Shown piece after piece: positions 1 through 8,108 of a stretch of 64,000 nt of DNA. The position numbers were made by a program, and so were the translations under genes. This DNA comes from Streptomyces typhae (GTDB taxonomy: Bacteria; Actinomycetota; Actinomycetes; Streptomycetales; Streptomycetaceae), in NCBI RefSeq assembly GCF_009755605.1, contig NZ_WPNZ01000016.1, positions 125,703 through 189,702 of the forward strand. The letters run 5' to 3'. Under the pieces are notes generated by a model. It did not search any database. It worked only from the letters and a program-made list of their open reading frames with translations, and was not told where the DNA came from. Every line of letters starts with the position of its first letter. The first letter of the stretch is position 1.

Positions 1-1034
1 GCGTCCGCGCCGGCCACACCGGCACCCAGGCACGCCACGGTCGTGCGGAGCATGTTCACCCACGGATCGCGGCGCGCCATCATCACCGGTGACGTCACCA
101 CGTGCTGGCGCTGCGCGCCCGCGTCGGCGTCACCGCTCGCCTCCGCGACCCGTGCCCAGAGGCGCCGTGCCGCACGGAGTTTGGCGATGGTCAGGAACTG
201 GTCGGCCGTGGCCGCGTACCGGAACTCCAACTGCGCGCAGGCCTCCTGGAGCGTGAGCCCCGCGCCCGTCAGCAGCCGCAGGTAGGCGACGCCGGTGGCG
301 AGGGACGCGCCGAGTTCTTGTGCCGCCGAGCCGCCCGCCTCGTGATAGGGCAGCGCGTCCACCGTGAGCGCGCGCAGGCCGCCGTACTCCCGGCCGCACA
401 GCCGCGCGAGCTCCACGGCTGCCTCGGTCCCGGTCTCCGTGCCCGTGCGCGCCTCGTACGCCAGTGGGTCCGCGCCGAGGGTGCCGCGCGCCGCGTCCTT
501 CGCGACCCCCGCGGCCTCGATCAGGCGCAGCAACTCCCGTGCGGCGGGCTCCACATCGGCGCCGGCGTCGAGGACGACGGGAGCCAGGTCCAGATACACG
601 CCGTCGAGCGCCCGCTCAAGACCGGAGACCGGCAGGGCGTCAGGCCCCAGGGTCAGCCACAGCGACGTCACGCCGTTCTCGAGGTCGGCGAGCACGGACT
701 CGTTCGTGCGGACGGGATCGCCCGTGGCGTGCCGCTGCCGTACGTCCCAGCCCGCGGCCGCGCTGCCCGCGGCTCGGCCGCCCCGTACGAACGGGGCGAA
801 ACCCGGCTGGCCCACATCGGCCAGCGATCCTGCGTCGTCGTCGTGTGCGGTGTACAGGGGACGGGTGCTGAGCCCGTCCTCGAGCGCGGTGGACAGTGCT
901 TCCTCGGCCGCGGGCCCCGATACGTCCTTACCCGACTTGCGCAGTACGCCTTCCACCAGGCGCTGCCACTGCTCATGGGTCGCATCAGGGAACTCGGCGG
1001 CCAGCGAAAGCCCGTCATCAGGCAGGACCGTCAT
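1..1034 (-). CDS. mutA: Methylmalonyl-CoA mutase small (beta) subunit, 3' end cut by window edge
   Basis: The reverse strand encodes 344 codons from an ATG at 1034 to the window edge, so the C-terminal part is missing. The protein begins MTVLPDDGLSLAAEFPDAT, then EQWQRLVEGVLRKSGKD, the usual opening of the small, B12-free subunit of actinobacterial methylmalonyl-CoA mutase. The family dimerises with MutB, which isomerises methylmalonyl-CoA and succinyl-CoA. A barrel-like segment with TATADQFLTIAKLRA and the stretch ending at the edge fit the catalytic-like domain. The partner mutB would lie off the left edge in the same direction. A perfect inverted repeat at 1130-1147 lies about 100 bp upstream and may be its operator. 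Confidence 0.85.
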   Translation of the reverse strand, partial: MTVLPDDGLSLAAEFPDATHEQWQRLVEGVLRKSGKDVSGPAAEEALSTALEDGLSTRPLYTAHDDDAGSLADVGQPGFAPFVRGGRAAGSAAAGWDVRQRHATGDPVRTNESVLADLENGVTSLWLTLGPDALPVSGLERALDGVYLDLAPVVLDAGADVEPAARELLRLIEAAGVAKDAARGTLGADPLAYEARTGTETGTEAAVELARLCGREYGGLRALTVDALPYHEAGGSAAQELGASLATGVAYLRLLTGAGLTLQEACAQLEFRYAATADQFLTIAKLRAARRLWARVAEASGDADAGAQRQHVVTSPVMMARRDPWVNMLRTTVACLGAGVAGAD

Positions 1035-1129
1035 ATTCCGATGCTAGGGCGGAAACCCTTCCCCGTGCTGGGGCGACGCTGTGACCTTGCACTCTCCGGA
1101 TCGGTCTTGAACTCGGACGGGCGGCCCGG

Positions 1130-1147
1130 TATTACCCGTGAGTAATA
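1130..1147. promoter_or_regulatory. Inverted repeat TATTAC-N6-GTAATA upstream of mutA
   Basis: The two 6-bp arms are perfect and separated by 6 nt, in an otherwise GC-rich promoter. The core TTACC...AGTAA resembles the sites in front of the acyl-CoA dehydrogenase gene near 49.3 kb, which suggests a TetR-type operator. The link is inferred from the motif alone. Confidence 0.5.
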
Positions 1148-1282
1148 AGGGGGGGAGTGTGGGGTGGTGTGGGCCGATGTGGGCACGTTTCCTTGGCGGG
1201 CCCCTCGCGGCCATCTCGCGGACCCCTCACAGACCTCTCGCGGACCCCTCGCACGCTCCCACCGCGTCCCTCCCACGCCCGC

Positions 1283-1331
1283 GTCAAGGAGACGTCAAGA
1301 AGATCGGCTCAGGCGTCAGGAAGGTGTCAAG
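1283..1331 (+). promoter_or_regulatory. Cluster of four GTCAAG/GTCAGG direct repeats
   Basis: GTCAAG starts at 1283 and 1294, GTCAGG at 1315 and GTCAAG at 1326. The spacings are 11, 21 and 11 bp, so the two pairs are offset by 32 bp, three helical turns. Direct repeats at 11 bp are the usual target of OmpR/PhoB-family response regulators, and a KdpE-like member of that family is encoded downstream at 1912. Assignment to KdpE is inference. Confidence 0.5.
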
Positions 1332-1488
1332 AAAACCGGGACGACCTGCGACGGGACCAAGACTGATCATCACGGGGGAACGGATGAACGAACCCGTGAC
1401 GGAGGGCTGTTGCCCGGGGGGCGCGTGCCGCACGCCGACGGCGGCGCGCGCAGTTCCGCTGGGGGGCGGGGCTGTGGCCATCCCGACC

Positions 1489-1570
1489 GGTGTGTCCGGT
1501 GCGTCCGGCGCGACTGGTGTGTCCGGCGCGATCGGCGTGTCTGGTGCGTCCGGCGTGTCTGGTGCGACTG
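1489..1570. repeat. Degenerate GTGTCYGGYGCG tandem repeat in the gap before kdpE
   Basis: About seven imperfect units of GTGTCCGG or GCGTCCGG alternate through this stretch. No credible gene runs through it, although a forward frame stays open into kdpE. The rest of the gap between 1148 and 1911 holds the two GTCARG clusters and nothing else that I can recognise. Confidence 0.6.
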
Positions 1571-1702
1571 CCATGTACGGGTTCGATCGTCCGTCCGTAG
1601 GGGTCCCTGCCCGCCGCCATGAGGTGCTGCGGGCAGGGACATCCGCGGCAGGTACGGGCGGGTGCCGTGGGGTGCTCCGTCGGAGTGTCGTGGGGGTACC
1701 CC

Positions 1703-1798
1703 GTCAGGGGGCGTGGGACGTCCCGTCAGGGCAGGGTGGCAGATGCGCCGTCAGGGTGTCGTCAAGTCCGTCCCGGCTGCCGTATGAGAGGCGTCAGG
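1703..1798 (+). promoter_or_regulatory. Second cluster of GTCAGG/GTCAAG repeats upstream of kdpE
   Basis: GTCAGG starts at 1703, 1725, 1750 and 1793, and GTCAAG at 1761. Spacings are 22, 25, 11 and 32 bp, mostly multiples of a helical turn. The cluster ends about 115 bp before the kdpE ATG, where an activator or autoregulator would be expected to sit. Confidence 0.5.
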
Positions 1799-1911
1799 AG
1801 CGACGGCGAATCCGCTGGTGGGCGCTTTGCTTCACGGGACGGAACATTCTCGTGGGCCCGCGACCGCACTGCGCGCGCAGGCCCGCACGTACACCCAGGA
1901 GGCGGCAACCG

Positions 1912-2601
1912 ATGACCCGGGTGCTGGTGGTCGAGGACGACCCGCAGCTCGTACGGGCTCTGGAGATCAACCTCAAGGCACGCAAGTACGAGGTGGACGC
2001 GGCGGTCGACGGGGGCACGGCCCGGCGTCTTGCGTCGGCGCGACCGCCGGACGTGGTCCTTCTTGATCTCGGGCTGCCCGACATGGACGGCATCGACGTG
2101 ATCCGGTGGCTGCGCGGCTTCAGCCGCGCGCCCATCCTCGTCGTGTCCGCCCGCCAGGCCTCCGACGAGAAGGTCGCGGCGCTCGACGCGGGTGCCGACG
2201 ACTACATCACCAAGCCGTTCAGCATGGACGAACTCCTCGCCCGGCTGCGGGCCGCGGCCCGCAGGCCCCGCCCCGCGGGGCGCGACGAGGCCGTCGTCGC
2301 CACCGTCGTCGAGACCGACGGGTTCACCCTCGATCTGGCCGCCAAGAAGGCGTTACGGGACGGCCGGGCGATACGGCTCACACCGACGGAGTGGCACCTC
2401 CTGGAGGTCCTGGCCCGCCACCGCGGCCGCCTGGTGGGGCGGCAACAGCTCCTCGCGGAGGTGTGGGGGCCGACCCACGGCGCGCGGACCAACTACCTGC
2501 GGGTGTACATGGCCCAGCTGCGCCGCAAACTGGAGCCCGATCCGGCCCATCCGCGGCATTTGATCACGGCGCCGGGGATGGGGTATCGGTTCGAGGCGTA
2601 G
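1912..2601 (+). CDS. kdpE: KdpE-like OmpR-family response regulator (orphan)
   Basis: The 229-residue product has an N-terminal receiver domain with the acidic pair at E8-D10, phospho-acceptor D52 in LLDLGLPDMDG and K101 in TKPFSMDEL. A winged-helix DNA-binding domain follows (RLTPTEWHLLEVLARHRG, then YRFEA at the C-terminus). The LTPTEWHLLEVL motif and TNYLRVYMAQLRRKLE are typical of KdpE, which activates the high-affinity K+ ATPase operon. The ATG is supported by AGGAGG at 1897-1902. No kdpD or kdpFABC lies nearby, so its sensor and target must be elsewhere or different. Upstream GTCARG repeats may be its own binding sites. Confidence 0.85.
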   Translation: MTRVLVVEDDPQLVRALEINLKARKYEVDAAVDGGTARRLASARPPDVVLLDLGLPDMDGIDVIRWLRGFSRAPILVVSARQASDEKVAALDAGADDYITKPFSMDELLARLRAAARRPRPAGRDEAVVATVVETDGFTLDLAAKKALRDGRAIRLTPTEWHLLEVLARHRGRLVGRQQLLAEVWGPTHGARTNYLRVYMAQLRRKLEPDPAHPRHLITAPGMGYRFEA

Positions 2602-2830
2602 CCCCGGGCGTGTGAGGTGTGGCCCCGGGGGTGTGTAGGTGCGGCCCCGGGTTGCGGGGCGTGACTCCGGGCGTGTGTAGGTGCGGCCCCGGGTTGCGAG
2701 GTGTGACCCCGGGCGTGTGTAGGTGCGGCCCCGGGTTGCGGGGCGCGACCCCGGGCATGCGAGGTGTGGCCCCTGGTAGCGAGGCGTGTCCCCGGGTTGC
2801 GAGGCGTGGCCCTGGGCGCAGGGGCAGGCC
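2602..2830. repeat. 42-bp minisatellite
   Basis: Three near-identical 42-bp units (2631-2672, 2673-2714, 2715-2756) are flanked by decayed partial copies. Each contains GTGTGTAGGTGCGGCCCCGG. The unit length is a multiple of three, so reverse frames read a proline/histidine repeat, but there is no sign of a real gene. It separates kdpE from the convergent endonuclease gene. Confidence 0.8.
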
Positions 2831-2852
2831 TGGGCCGGTCAGGGGGCCGGAG

Positions 2853-3698
2853 TCAGCCGGAGGGCTGCGCGGCGTCCAGCAGGTCCGCGACCACCGCGGC
2901 GTGGTCGGAGGGCCAGATTCCGCCGACCGGCCCGTCACCCGCGCGCCTTACCCCGCGCACCGCGCCGAGACCGCCGGGTCCCGGCGCGCCGACGTGGATG
3001 TAGTCGATCCGGGCGCTCGGCTCGAACGTCGCCGCCACGTACGGATTCGCGACGTCCCAGGTGGCGGACGCCGCGCCCGGCCCGGCGTACTCCCAGGCGT
3101 CCAGGAGCACCTGCCCCGGCACGGCGGGCGCCGTCCGGTACCCGCCGTGCAGCCGCATCTCCTCCGAGTCCGGCCAGGCGTTGAAGTCCCCCGTGACCAC
3201 GGGCGGGAAGTCCGTGCCGCCCCGGTGTTTCGCGACGAACTCCGCGAGCGCGGCGACCTGGGCGCACCGGACCGCCGACGCGTGCGGCGGGGACGACAGA
3301 TGGGTGGTGAAGAAAGGCACGTCCTGCCCGGGGGCGGCGATGCGCGCGTGGAGCGCGAGGCGACCGTCGTCCGCCTCGTCGAGCGGCGGCAGCTGGGACA
3401 CGGCGCGCTCGGCGATGGGCCAGCGGCTGAGGACCGCGTTGCCGAAGGCCACCGTCGGATCGCCGATGCGCCGCTGCCACCGCTCGGGCGTCCGCGACGG
3501 CTCCCACGTCCAGTACAGGCCGAGATCCTTCGCCAGCCACTCCGCGAGGTTCTCGCCGTCCCGTTCCCACACCTCCTGCAAGCCCACGACGTCCGGTCGC
3601 AGTTGGCGCAGGACCGTGCGGATCGCTTTCCTGCGCTGCTCCCACGGTCCGAAACGCCACCACACGTTCCACGTCAGTATCCGCACGCGAGTCCTCAC
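2853..3698 (-). CDS. Endonuclease/exonuclease/phosphatase family protein
   Basis: The 281-residue product has the metal-dependent hydrolase motifs of this superfamily in order: ILTWNVWW near the N-terminus, LQEVWERDGENLAEWL with the metal-binding Glu, TTHLSSPPHASAVR, TGDFNAWPDSEE with the Asp/Asn pair, RIDYIHVG, and PSDHAAVVADLL with the terminal Asp-His. There is no signal peptide, so it is likely cytoplasmic. The family includes DNases, phospholipases and inositol phosphatases; the substrate cannot be told from sequence. Its gene runs toward kdpE across the minisatellite and is divergent from the small gene at 4083. Confidence 0.85.
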   Translation of the reverse strand: MRTRVRILTWNVWWRFGPWEQRRKAIRTVLRQLRPDVVGLQEVWERDGENLAEWLAKDLGLYWTWEPSRTPERWQRRIGDPTVAFGNAVLSRWPIAERAVSQLPPLDEADDGRLALHARIAAPGQDVPFFTTHLSSPPHASAVRCAQVAALAEFVAKHRGGTDFPPVVTGDFNAWPDSEEMRLHGGYRTAPAVPGQVLLDAWEYAGPGAASATWDVANPYVAATFEPSARIDYIHVGAPGPGGLGAVRGVRRAGDGPVGGIWPSDHAAVVADLLDAAQPSG

Positions 3699-3794
3699 TC
3701 GTTCGGGCCCGTGAGCCGGGCCGCGCGTCAGCAGAATGTCAGCGTGTGCCCTTTTGCCGTCAACGGCGCGTCATGAACGGTCGGATGACACCCC

Positions 3795-3827
3795 GTGCCG
3801 GGCATACCGTCACTGTGTGCCCGGCAC
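3795..3827. promoter_or_regulatory. Perfect 10-bp inverted repeat (hairpin or operator)
   Basis: GTGCCGGGCA and its exact complement are separated by 13 nt. It lies in the divergent gap between the endonuclease gene and the gene at 4083, about 100 bp from the former. No T-run follows, so an operator is as likely as a terminator. Confidence 0.4.
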
Positions 3828-3885
3828 TGGCCGCTCGACACCCGGTGATCCATCCGGTTGCCGCCCGGGTCGGTGCCTGGGCATT

Positions 3886-3990
3886 CGCCCGGGTCGTCGC
3901 CCGGGTCGTCGCCCGGGTTGTCGGCCGGGGCAGTGCCTGGGCCGCCACCCGAGTTGTCGGCCGGGGCAGTGCCTGGGCCGCCACCCGAGT
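3886..3990. repeat. 12-bp and 36-bp tandem repeats
   Basis: Three 12-bp units of CGCCCGGGTCGT run into two exact 36-bp units (3917-3952 and 3953-3988). The remaining part of the 3699-4082 gap holds the inverted repeat at 3795 and the ribosome binding site of the next gene. Confidence 0.75.
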
Positions 3991-4082
3991 TGTCGCCGGT
4001 CGACGAAGGCCTGCCCCGAGGTCACCGACTCCTCCGCAAAACGCTTCAAATCCCCGCCGCTTTTCCCAAAGGGAGGAATTCC

Positions 4083-4520
4083 ATGACGCAGCAACTGGTG
4101 TACGGAGACGACCCCGAGCCCTCCGAACGCCGCCCGGCCGGGCCGCTGTTCGTACCCGTCCGGCCGGGACCCGCGGGCTGTGTCGCCCGCCTGTTCCGCA
4201 CTCCCGTCGGCGGCCGCACCGCCGTCGCCTTCACCACCGCTCAACGTCTCACCGACGCGCTCGGTGCCCGGCAGCCCTGGATCCGGCTCTCCGAGCCCGC
4301 CCTGCGCGCCCTCACCGAACCCCTGGGCTTCGCCGCGGTCACCGTCGACCCCCTTCTCGCCCCCGCCCCGCGCCTGCCCGTCGCCGCCTCCGTGGCCCCG
4401 CCCCGGCGCACTCCGCGGCGCGCCGCGCGGCAGCGCGAGGGGGACCCCCGGCTCGCCGGAGCCCTGCGTACCGCGGGCGTAGCGGCTTTGGCCGGCGCCC
4501 TGACCGTGTGGCTCGGCTGA
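4083..4520 (+). CDS. Small SAV_915-type hypothetical protein
   Basis: The 145-residue protein starts at an ATG preceded by GGGAGGAA, 6 nt away. The central block VAFTTAQRLTDALG ... WIRLSEPALRALTEPLG resembles the streptomycete SAV_915-like family, related to SseB N-terminal domains; its function is unknown. The C-terminal 40 residues are basic and then end in a short hydrophobic stretch (AGVAALAGALTVWL), perhaps a tail anchor. It lies 140 bp upstream of the diaminopimelate decarboxylase gene in the same direction, so the two could share regulation. Confidence 0.6.
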   Translation: MTQQLVYGDDPEPSERRPAGPLFVPVRPGPAGCVARLFRTPVGGRTAVAFTTAQRLTDALGARQPWIRLSEPALRALTEPLGFAAVTVDPLLAPAPRLPVAASVAPPRRTPRRAARQREGDPRLAGALRTAGVAALAGALTVWLG

Positions 4521-4660
4521 GCCGGCCGTGGGCGAGGGCGCCAGCGCGGGTGCCGCTGCCCGGAACTCCGAGTGGTGGACGCGACGTGCGTACGGCGACC
4601 GGTCATAGGGCCGCGCAGACAACTGTGAAGACGACGACGAGGCGAAACGAGAAGCCAGCC

Positions 4661-6202
4661 ATGACGCTTGCGGACATCCCCGCGACACCGACGATTCCGG
4701 CAACCTCGGTGACCCCCATGCCCCCGGTGCCCCCTACGCCCCTCGTACCACCTGTGGCCCCGGCGTCCCCGGTGCCCCAGGTGACTGGCGACCGTGTCGC
4801 GGCCCCGGACACCGCCGCACCTGCTGCTCCCCCCGGGGACGCCCCCGGCACCGGCGCCGGGACCGGGGCCGGTGCCGGTGCCGCCAACTGCACCGGCCCG
4901 GCCGACGACGACCTGTCCGTCTGGCCGCACTCCACCACCCGCCTCTCGGACGGTGACCTCGCCGTCGGCGGCGTCCCGCTCACCGAGATCGCCGACCGCT
5001 TCGGCACCCCGGCCTACCTCCTCGACGAGGCCGAGGTCCGCGGCCGCTGCCGCACCTACGTGCAGGCCTTCCCCGACACCGACGTCCTCTACGCCGCCAA
5101 GGCGTTCCTCTGCCGTGCCATGGCCCACTGGGTCGGCGAAGAAGGCCTCGGCCTCGACGTCTGCTCCGCCGGTGAACTCGAACTGGCCGTCACCACCGGC
5201 TTCCCCGCCTCCCGCATCGTCCTGCACGGCAACGCCAAGAGCCCCGAGGACCTGCGCGCCGCGCTACGCCTCGGCGTCGGACGCATCGTCATCGACAGCG
5301 CCTCCGAGATCGCACGCCTGGCCGCGGCAGTGCCGCCCGGCAGCCGCCAGAAGGTCCTCGTCAGAGTTGTCCCCGGCATCGCCGCCGGCGGCCACAGCAA
5401 GATCCAGACGGGCACCGAGGACCAGAAGTTCGGCCTGTGCATCACGGACGGCTCCGCCCAGCACGCCATCGCCCGCATTCTCGACCAACCCGGCCTGGAA
5501 CTGGTGGGCCTGCACTGCCACTTGGGCTCACAGATCACCGCCGAGAAGCCGTTCCTGTGTGCCGTGCGCCGACTGGTCGGCCTGATGGCACGCATCAAGG
5601 ACCACCACGGCATCACCCTCCCCGAACTGGACCTCGGCGGCGGCCACGGCATCGCCTACCACCCGGACGAGCACTCCCTCGACATCCCCTCCCTCGCCCG
5701 CAAGGTACGCGCCGAACTCACCGAGAGCTGCGCCGCCGCCGGACTCGCCGTACCCCACCTCGTCGTCGAACCCGGGCGCGCCATCGCCGGGCCCGCGGGC
5801 GTCGCCCTCTACCACGTACTCTCCGTCAAACGCACCGGCGACCGCACCTTCGTCGCCGTCGACGGCGGCATGAGCGACAACCCGCGGCCCGCCCTCTATG
5901 GCGTGCGCTACCTGCCGCGCCTCATCGGCCGCCGCTCCACTGCGGCGCCCGCACCCATGACCGTCGTCGGCCGCCACTGCGAGGCGGGCGACGTGCTCGC
6001 CGCCGACACCGCGCTGCCGTCCGACATCCGCCCCGGCGACCTGCTCGCCGTCCCCGTCGCCGGCGCCTACCACCTGTCGATGGCCTCCGGCTACAACCTC
6101 GTCGGCCGCCCTCCCGTCGTCGCCGTCGCCGGCGGCCACGCCCGCCTCCTCGTGCGGCGCGAGTCCCTGGAGGACTTCCGCAACCGGGACGTCGGCCTCT
6201 GA
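4661..6202 (+). CDS. lysA: Diaminopimelate decarboxylase-like PLP enzyme with long N-terminal extension
   Basis: The 513-residue product carries the fold-type III decarboxylase motifs: YAAKAF with PLP lysine K147, HGNAKS, LVGLHCHLGSQ, LDLGGGHGIAYH, VVEPGRAIAGPAG and the dimer-partner motif GRHCEAGDVL. This reaction makes L-lysine from meso-diaminopimelate. The first 95 residues are a Pro/Ala/Gly-rich low-complexity extension absent from standard LysA (about 420-460 residues). A start downstream, near the sequence DDDLSVWPHST, is possible because no strong ribosome binding site precedes 4661. Streptomycetes usually also have a canonical lysA in the threonine/lysine cluster, so this may be a second paralogue. 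Confidence 0.8.
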   Translation: MTLADIPATPTIPATSVTPMPPVPPTPLVPPVAPASPVPQVTGDRVAAPDTAAPAAPPGDAPGTGAGTGAGAGAANCTGPADDDLSVWPHSTTRLSDGDLAVGGVPLTEIADRFGTPAYLLDEAEVRGRCRTYVQAFPDTDVLYAAKAFLCRAMAHWVGEEGLGLDVCSAGELELAVTTGFPASRIVLHGNAKSPEDLRAALRLGVGRIVIDSASEIARLAAAVPPGSRQKVLVRVVPGIAAGGHSKIQTGTEDQKFGLCITDGSAQHAIARILDQPGLELVGLHCHLGSQITAEKPFLCAVRRLVGLMARIKDHHGITLPELDLGGGHGIAYHPDEHSLDIPSLARKVRAELTESCAAAGLAVPHLVVEPGRAIAGPAGVALYHVLSVKRTGDRTFVAVDGGMSDNPRPALYGVRYLPRLIGRRSTAAPAPMTVVGRHCEAGDVLAADTALPSDIRPGDLLAVPVAGAYHLSMASGYNLVGRPPVVAVAGGHARLLVRRESLEDFRNRDVGL

Positions 6203-6284
6203 CCACCCCGGCGGCCGACGCCGCCGCACTGGCTCACGCTGCCCCCGGGCACACCCCCACACGACGCGCTGCCCCGACGGCCCC

Positions 6285-6929
6285 TCACGAACCGAGGAAG
6301 CGCAGGATCGCCAGCACCCGACGGCTGTAGCCCGTGGAGCCGGACAACTCCAGCTTGTCGAAGATCGCGTTCACATACTTCTCCACGGCGCTCTGCGAGA
6401 CATGCAGTTGCTCCGCGATGGCAGCGTTCGTATGCCCCTGCGCCATCTTGGCGAGCACCTCCCCCTCCCTTTCCGTCAGCCGCTGCAAGGGGTCCACATG
6501 GCTGCTGAACGTCAGCAACTGGCGTACGACCTCCGGGTCGAACGCGGTCCGCCCCGCACCGACACGGTCGAGCGCGTCCAGGAACTCGTCGATCTGGACG
6601 ACCCGGTCCTTGAGCAGATACCCCACTCCTTCCGTGGCCGTGGTCAACAGGTCGGTGGCATAACGCCGTTCGACATACTGCGACAGCACGAGCACGCCCG
6701 TGTCCGGCCAGGTCCGCCGGATCTCCAGGGCGGCCCGCAGCCCCTCGTCGGTGTGCGTCGGCGGCATGCGCACATCCACCACGGCGGCGTCCGGCGGATC
6801 GGCGGCGATCGCGTCGAGCAGGGCCCCCGCGTCCCCGACGGACGCCGTCACCTCGTGCCCCTCGTCGGCGAGCAGTCGGGCCAGGCCCTCGCGCAGCAGC
6901 GTCGAGTCGTCGGCGAGCATTACACGCAT
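6285..6929 (-). CDS. NarL/LuxR-family response regulator
   Basis: The 214-residue protein has a receiver domain with acidic residues in MLADDST, phospho-acceptor D52 in VVDVRMPP and the conserved Lys in LLKDRV. A C-terminal LuxR helix-turn-helix follows (LTEREGEVLAKMAQGHTNAAIAEQL, then SAVEKYVNAIFDKL). The start codon lies inside the 3' end of the histidine kinase gene, with a 10-nt overlap, so the two are translationally coupled. It is convergent with the decarboxylase gene. The tandem palindrome array upstream of the kinase is the obvious candidate target. Confidence 0.9.
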   Translation of the reverse strand: MRVMLADDSTLLREGLARLLADEGHEVTASVGDAGALLDAIAADPPDAAVVDVRMPPTHTDEGLRAALEIRRTWPDTGVLVLSQYVERRYATDLLTTATEGVGYLLKDRVVQIDEFLDALDRVGAGRTAFDPEVVRQLLTFSSHVDPLQRLTEREGEVLAKMAQGHTNAAIAEQLHVSQSAVEKYVNAIFDKLELSGSTGYSRRVLAILRFLGS

Positions 6930-8077
6930 GGCAACTCCGCGGTGATGACGGTGGGACCTCCGGCCGGACTGGCCACCGTCAACGTACCGTCGAGCGCCGC
7001 GACCCTGCGGGCCAGGCCCAGCAGCCCGCTCCCGGACGGGTCGGCGCCACCGCGACCGTCGTCCTCCACGCACAGCCGGAGCAGCGCGCCCGTGCGGTCG
7101 GCCCGCACCGCCACCATGGCGGCGCCGGAGTGCTTGACGGCGTTCGTCACCGCTTCGGCCGCGACGAAGTACGCCACTGCCTGCGCCGTCGGCGGCGGTA
7201 TGTCCCGCAGATCGCAGGAGAGCCGGACGGGTATCGCGGCCCGCTCGGCGACCGACTCCAGGGCGGCGGCGAGTCCTCCCTCGTCGAGCGCCGCCGGATA
7301 CACGCGCCAGGCCACGTCTCTCAGTTCCACCAGTGCTTGTTGCGACTCCTCGTGGGCCTGCCGGAGCAACTCGGCGGACTTGCCCGGGTCCGGCGCGCGG
7401 CGGGCCCTGCCGAGCAGCATGCCGAGGGCCACCAGCCGCTGCTGGACGCCGTCGTGCAGATCCCGCTCGATGCGGCGCCGCTCGTCGTGGACGGCCTGCA
7501 CCACTCCGGCCCGGCTCTCCGCCAGCTCCCCGATGCGGCGCTGCATGCTCATGCGGTCGCTGGGGCTGAGGAAGTGGCGGGCCAGTTGCTCGTCCATCAA
7601 CGCCACGGCATGCACGCCCTGCATGCTCAGAAAGAGGAGGAACAGCCCACCGAACGCGGAAATGACCATGGTCACCGGCCATCGGTCGAGGTCGACCCAG
7701 AACCAGCCCCACACCAGCAGCGACGCATAAGCGGCGCCGGAGAGCGCGGCCAGGAGCACCACGCCGCCCAGAACACCAACGGTCCAGCGCGTGGACACAT
7801 AGGCCAGGGCGGGCATGCCGGTCAGCGGCGCGGCGACGCCCGCCGGATCCTGGCCGTACCAGAGGGTCATCCGGCGCCGCTGCAGTCCTGCCCACCAGCG
7901 GGCGCCCGCGAGTATGGGAGTCTCGCCGCGGCGCTCGTCGGCGGAGCGCCCGAGTGTGGCGAGCAGCCACAGCCCGGACGCCAGCGTCAGGACCAGCTCG
8001 ACGGCGGCGCTGAGGAATCCGAGGAGGACTCCGGCGGCGACGCGCAGTCGGCGGACGAGGAAGTTTCGCATGATCAA
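6920..8077 (-). CDS. Sensor histidine kinase (HisKA_3 type)
   Basis: The 385-residue kinase has two N-terminal hydrophobic segments (about residues 12-42), another pair at about 97-122 and 134-160, then a cytoplasmic dimerisation helix with ERRRIERDLHDGVQQRLVALG, phospho-accepting H208, and an HATPase domain with AEAVTNAVKHSGA and EDDGRGG. A second ATG six bases downstream (8071) is an alternative start. There is no large extracellular domain, so the signal is probably sensed in the membrane. It forms an operon with the response regulator and is divergent from a DedA gene. Confidence 0.9.
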   Translation of the reverse strand: MIMRNFLVRRLRVAAGVLLGFLSAAVELVLTLASGLWLLATLGRSADERRGETPILAGARWWAGLQRRRMTLWYGQDPAGVAAPLTGMPALAYVSTRWTVGVLGGVVLLAALSGAAYASLLVWGWFWVDLDRWPVTMVISAFGGLFLLFLSMQGVHAVALMDEQLARHFLSPSDRMSMQRRIGELAESRAGVVQAVHDERRRIERDLHDGVQQRLVALGMLLGRARRAPDPGKSAELLRQAHEESQQALVELRDVAWRVYPAALDEGGLAAALESVAERAAIPVRLSCDLRDIPPPTAQAVAYFVAAEAVTNAVKHSGAAMVAVRADRTGALLRLCVEDDGRGGADPSGSGLLGLARRVAALDGTLTVASPAGGPTVITAELPCV

Positions 8078-8108
8078 TCACGCTAGCCGAGCGGTGCGCG
8101 GAGCGGAC

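Noticed and set aside
1138..1911. A longer KdpE or a separate gene reading through the upstream region
   Set aside because: The translation is low-complexity (VSGASG repeats) and there is a perfect ribosome binding site for the shorter start.
2564..2938. A reverse-strand proline-rich gene over the 42-bp repeat
   Set aside because: It overlaps the ends of two good genes, consists of the repeat itself, and only exists because the unit length is a multiple of three.
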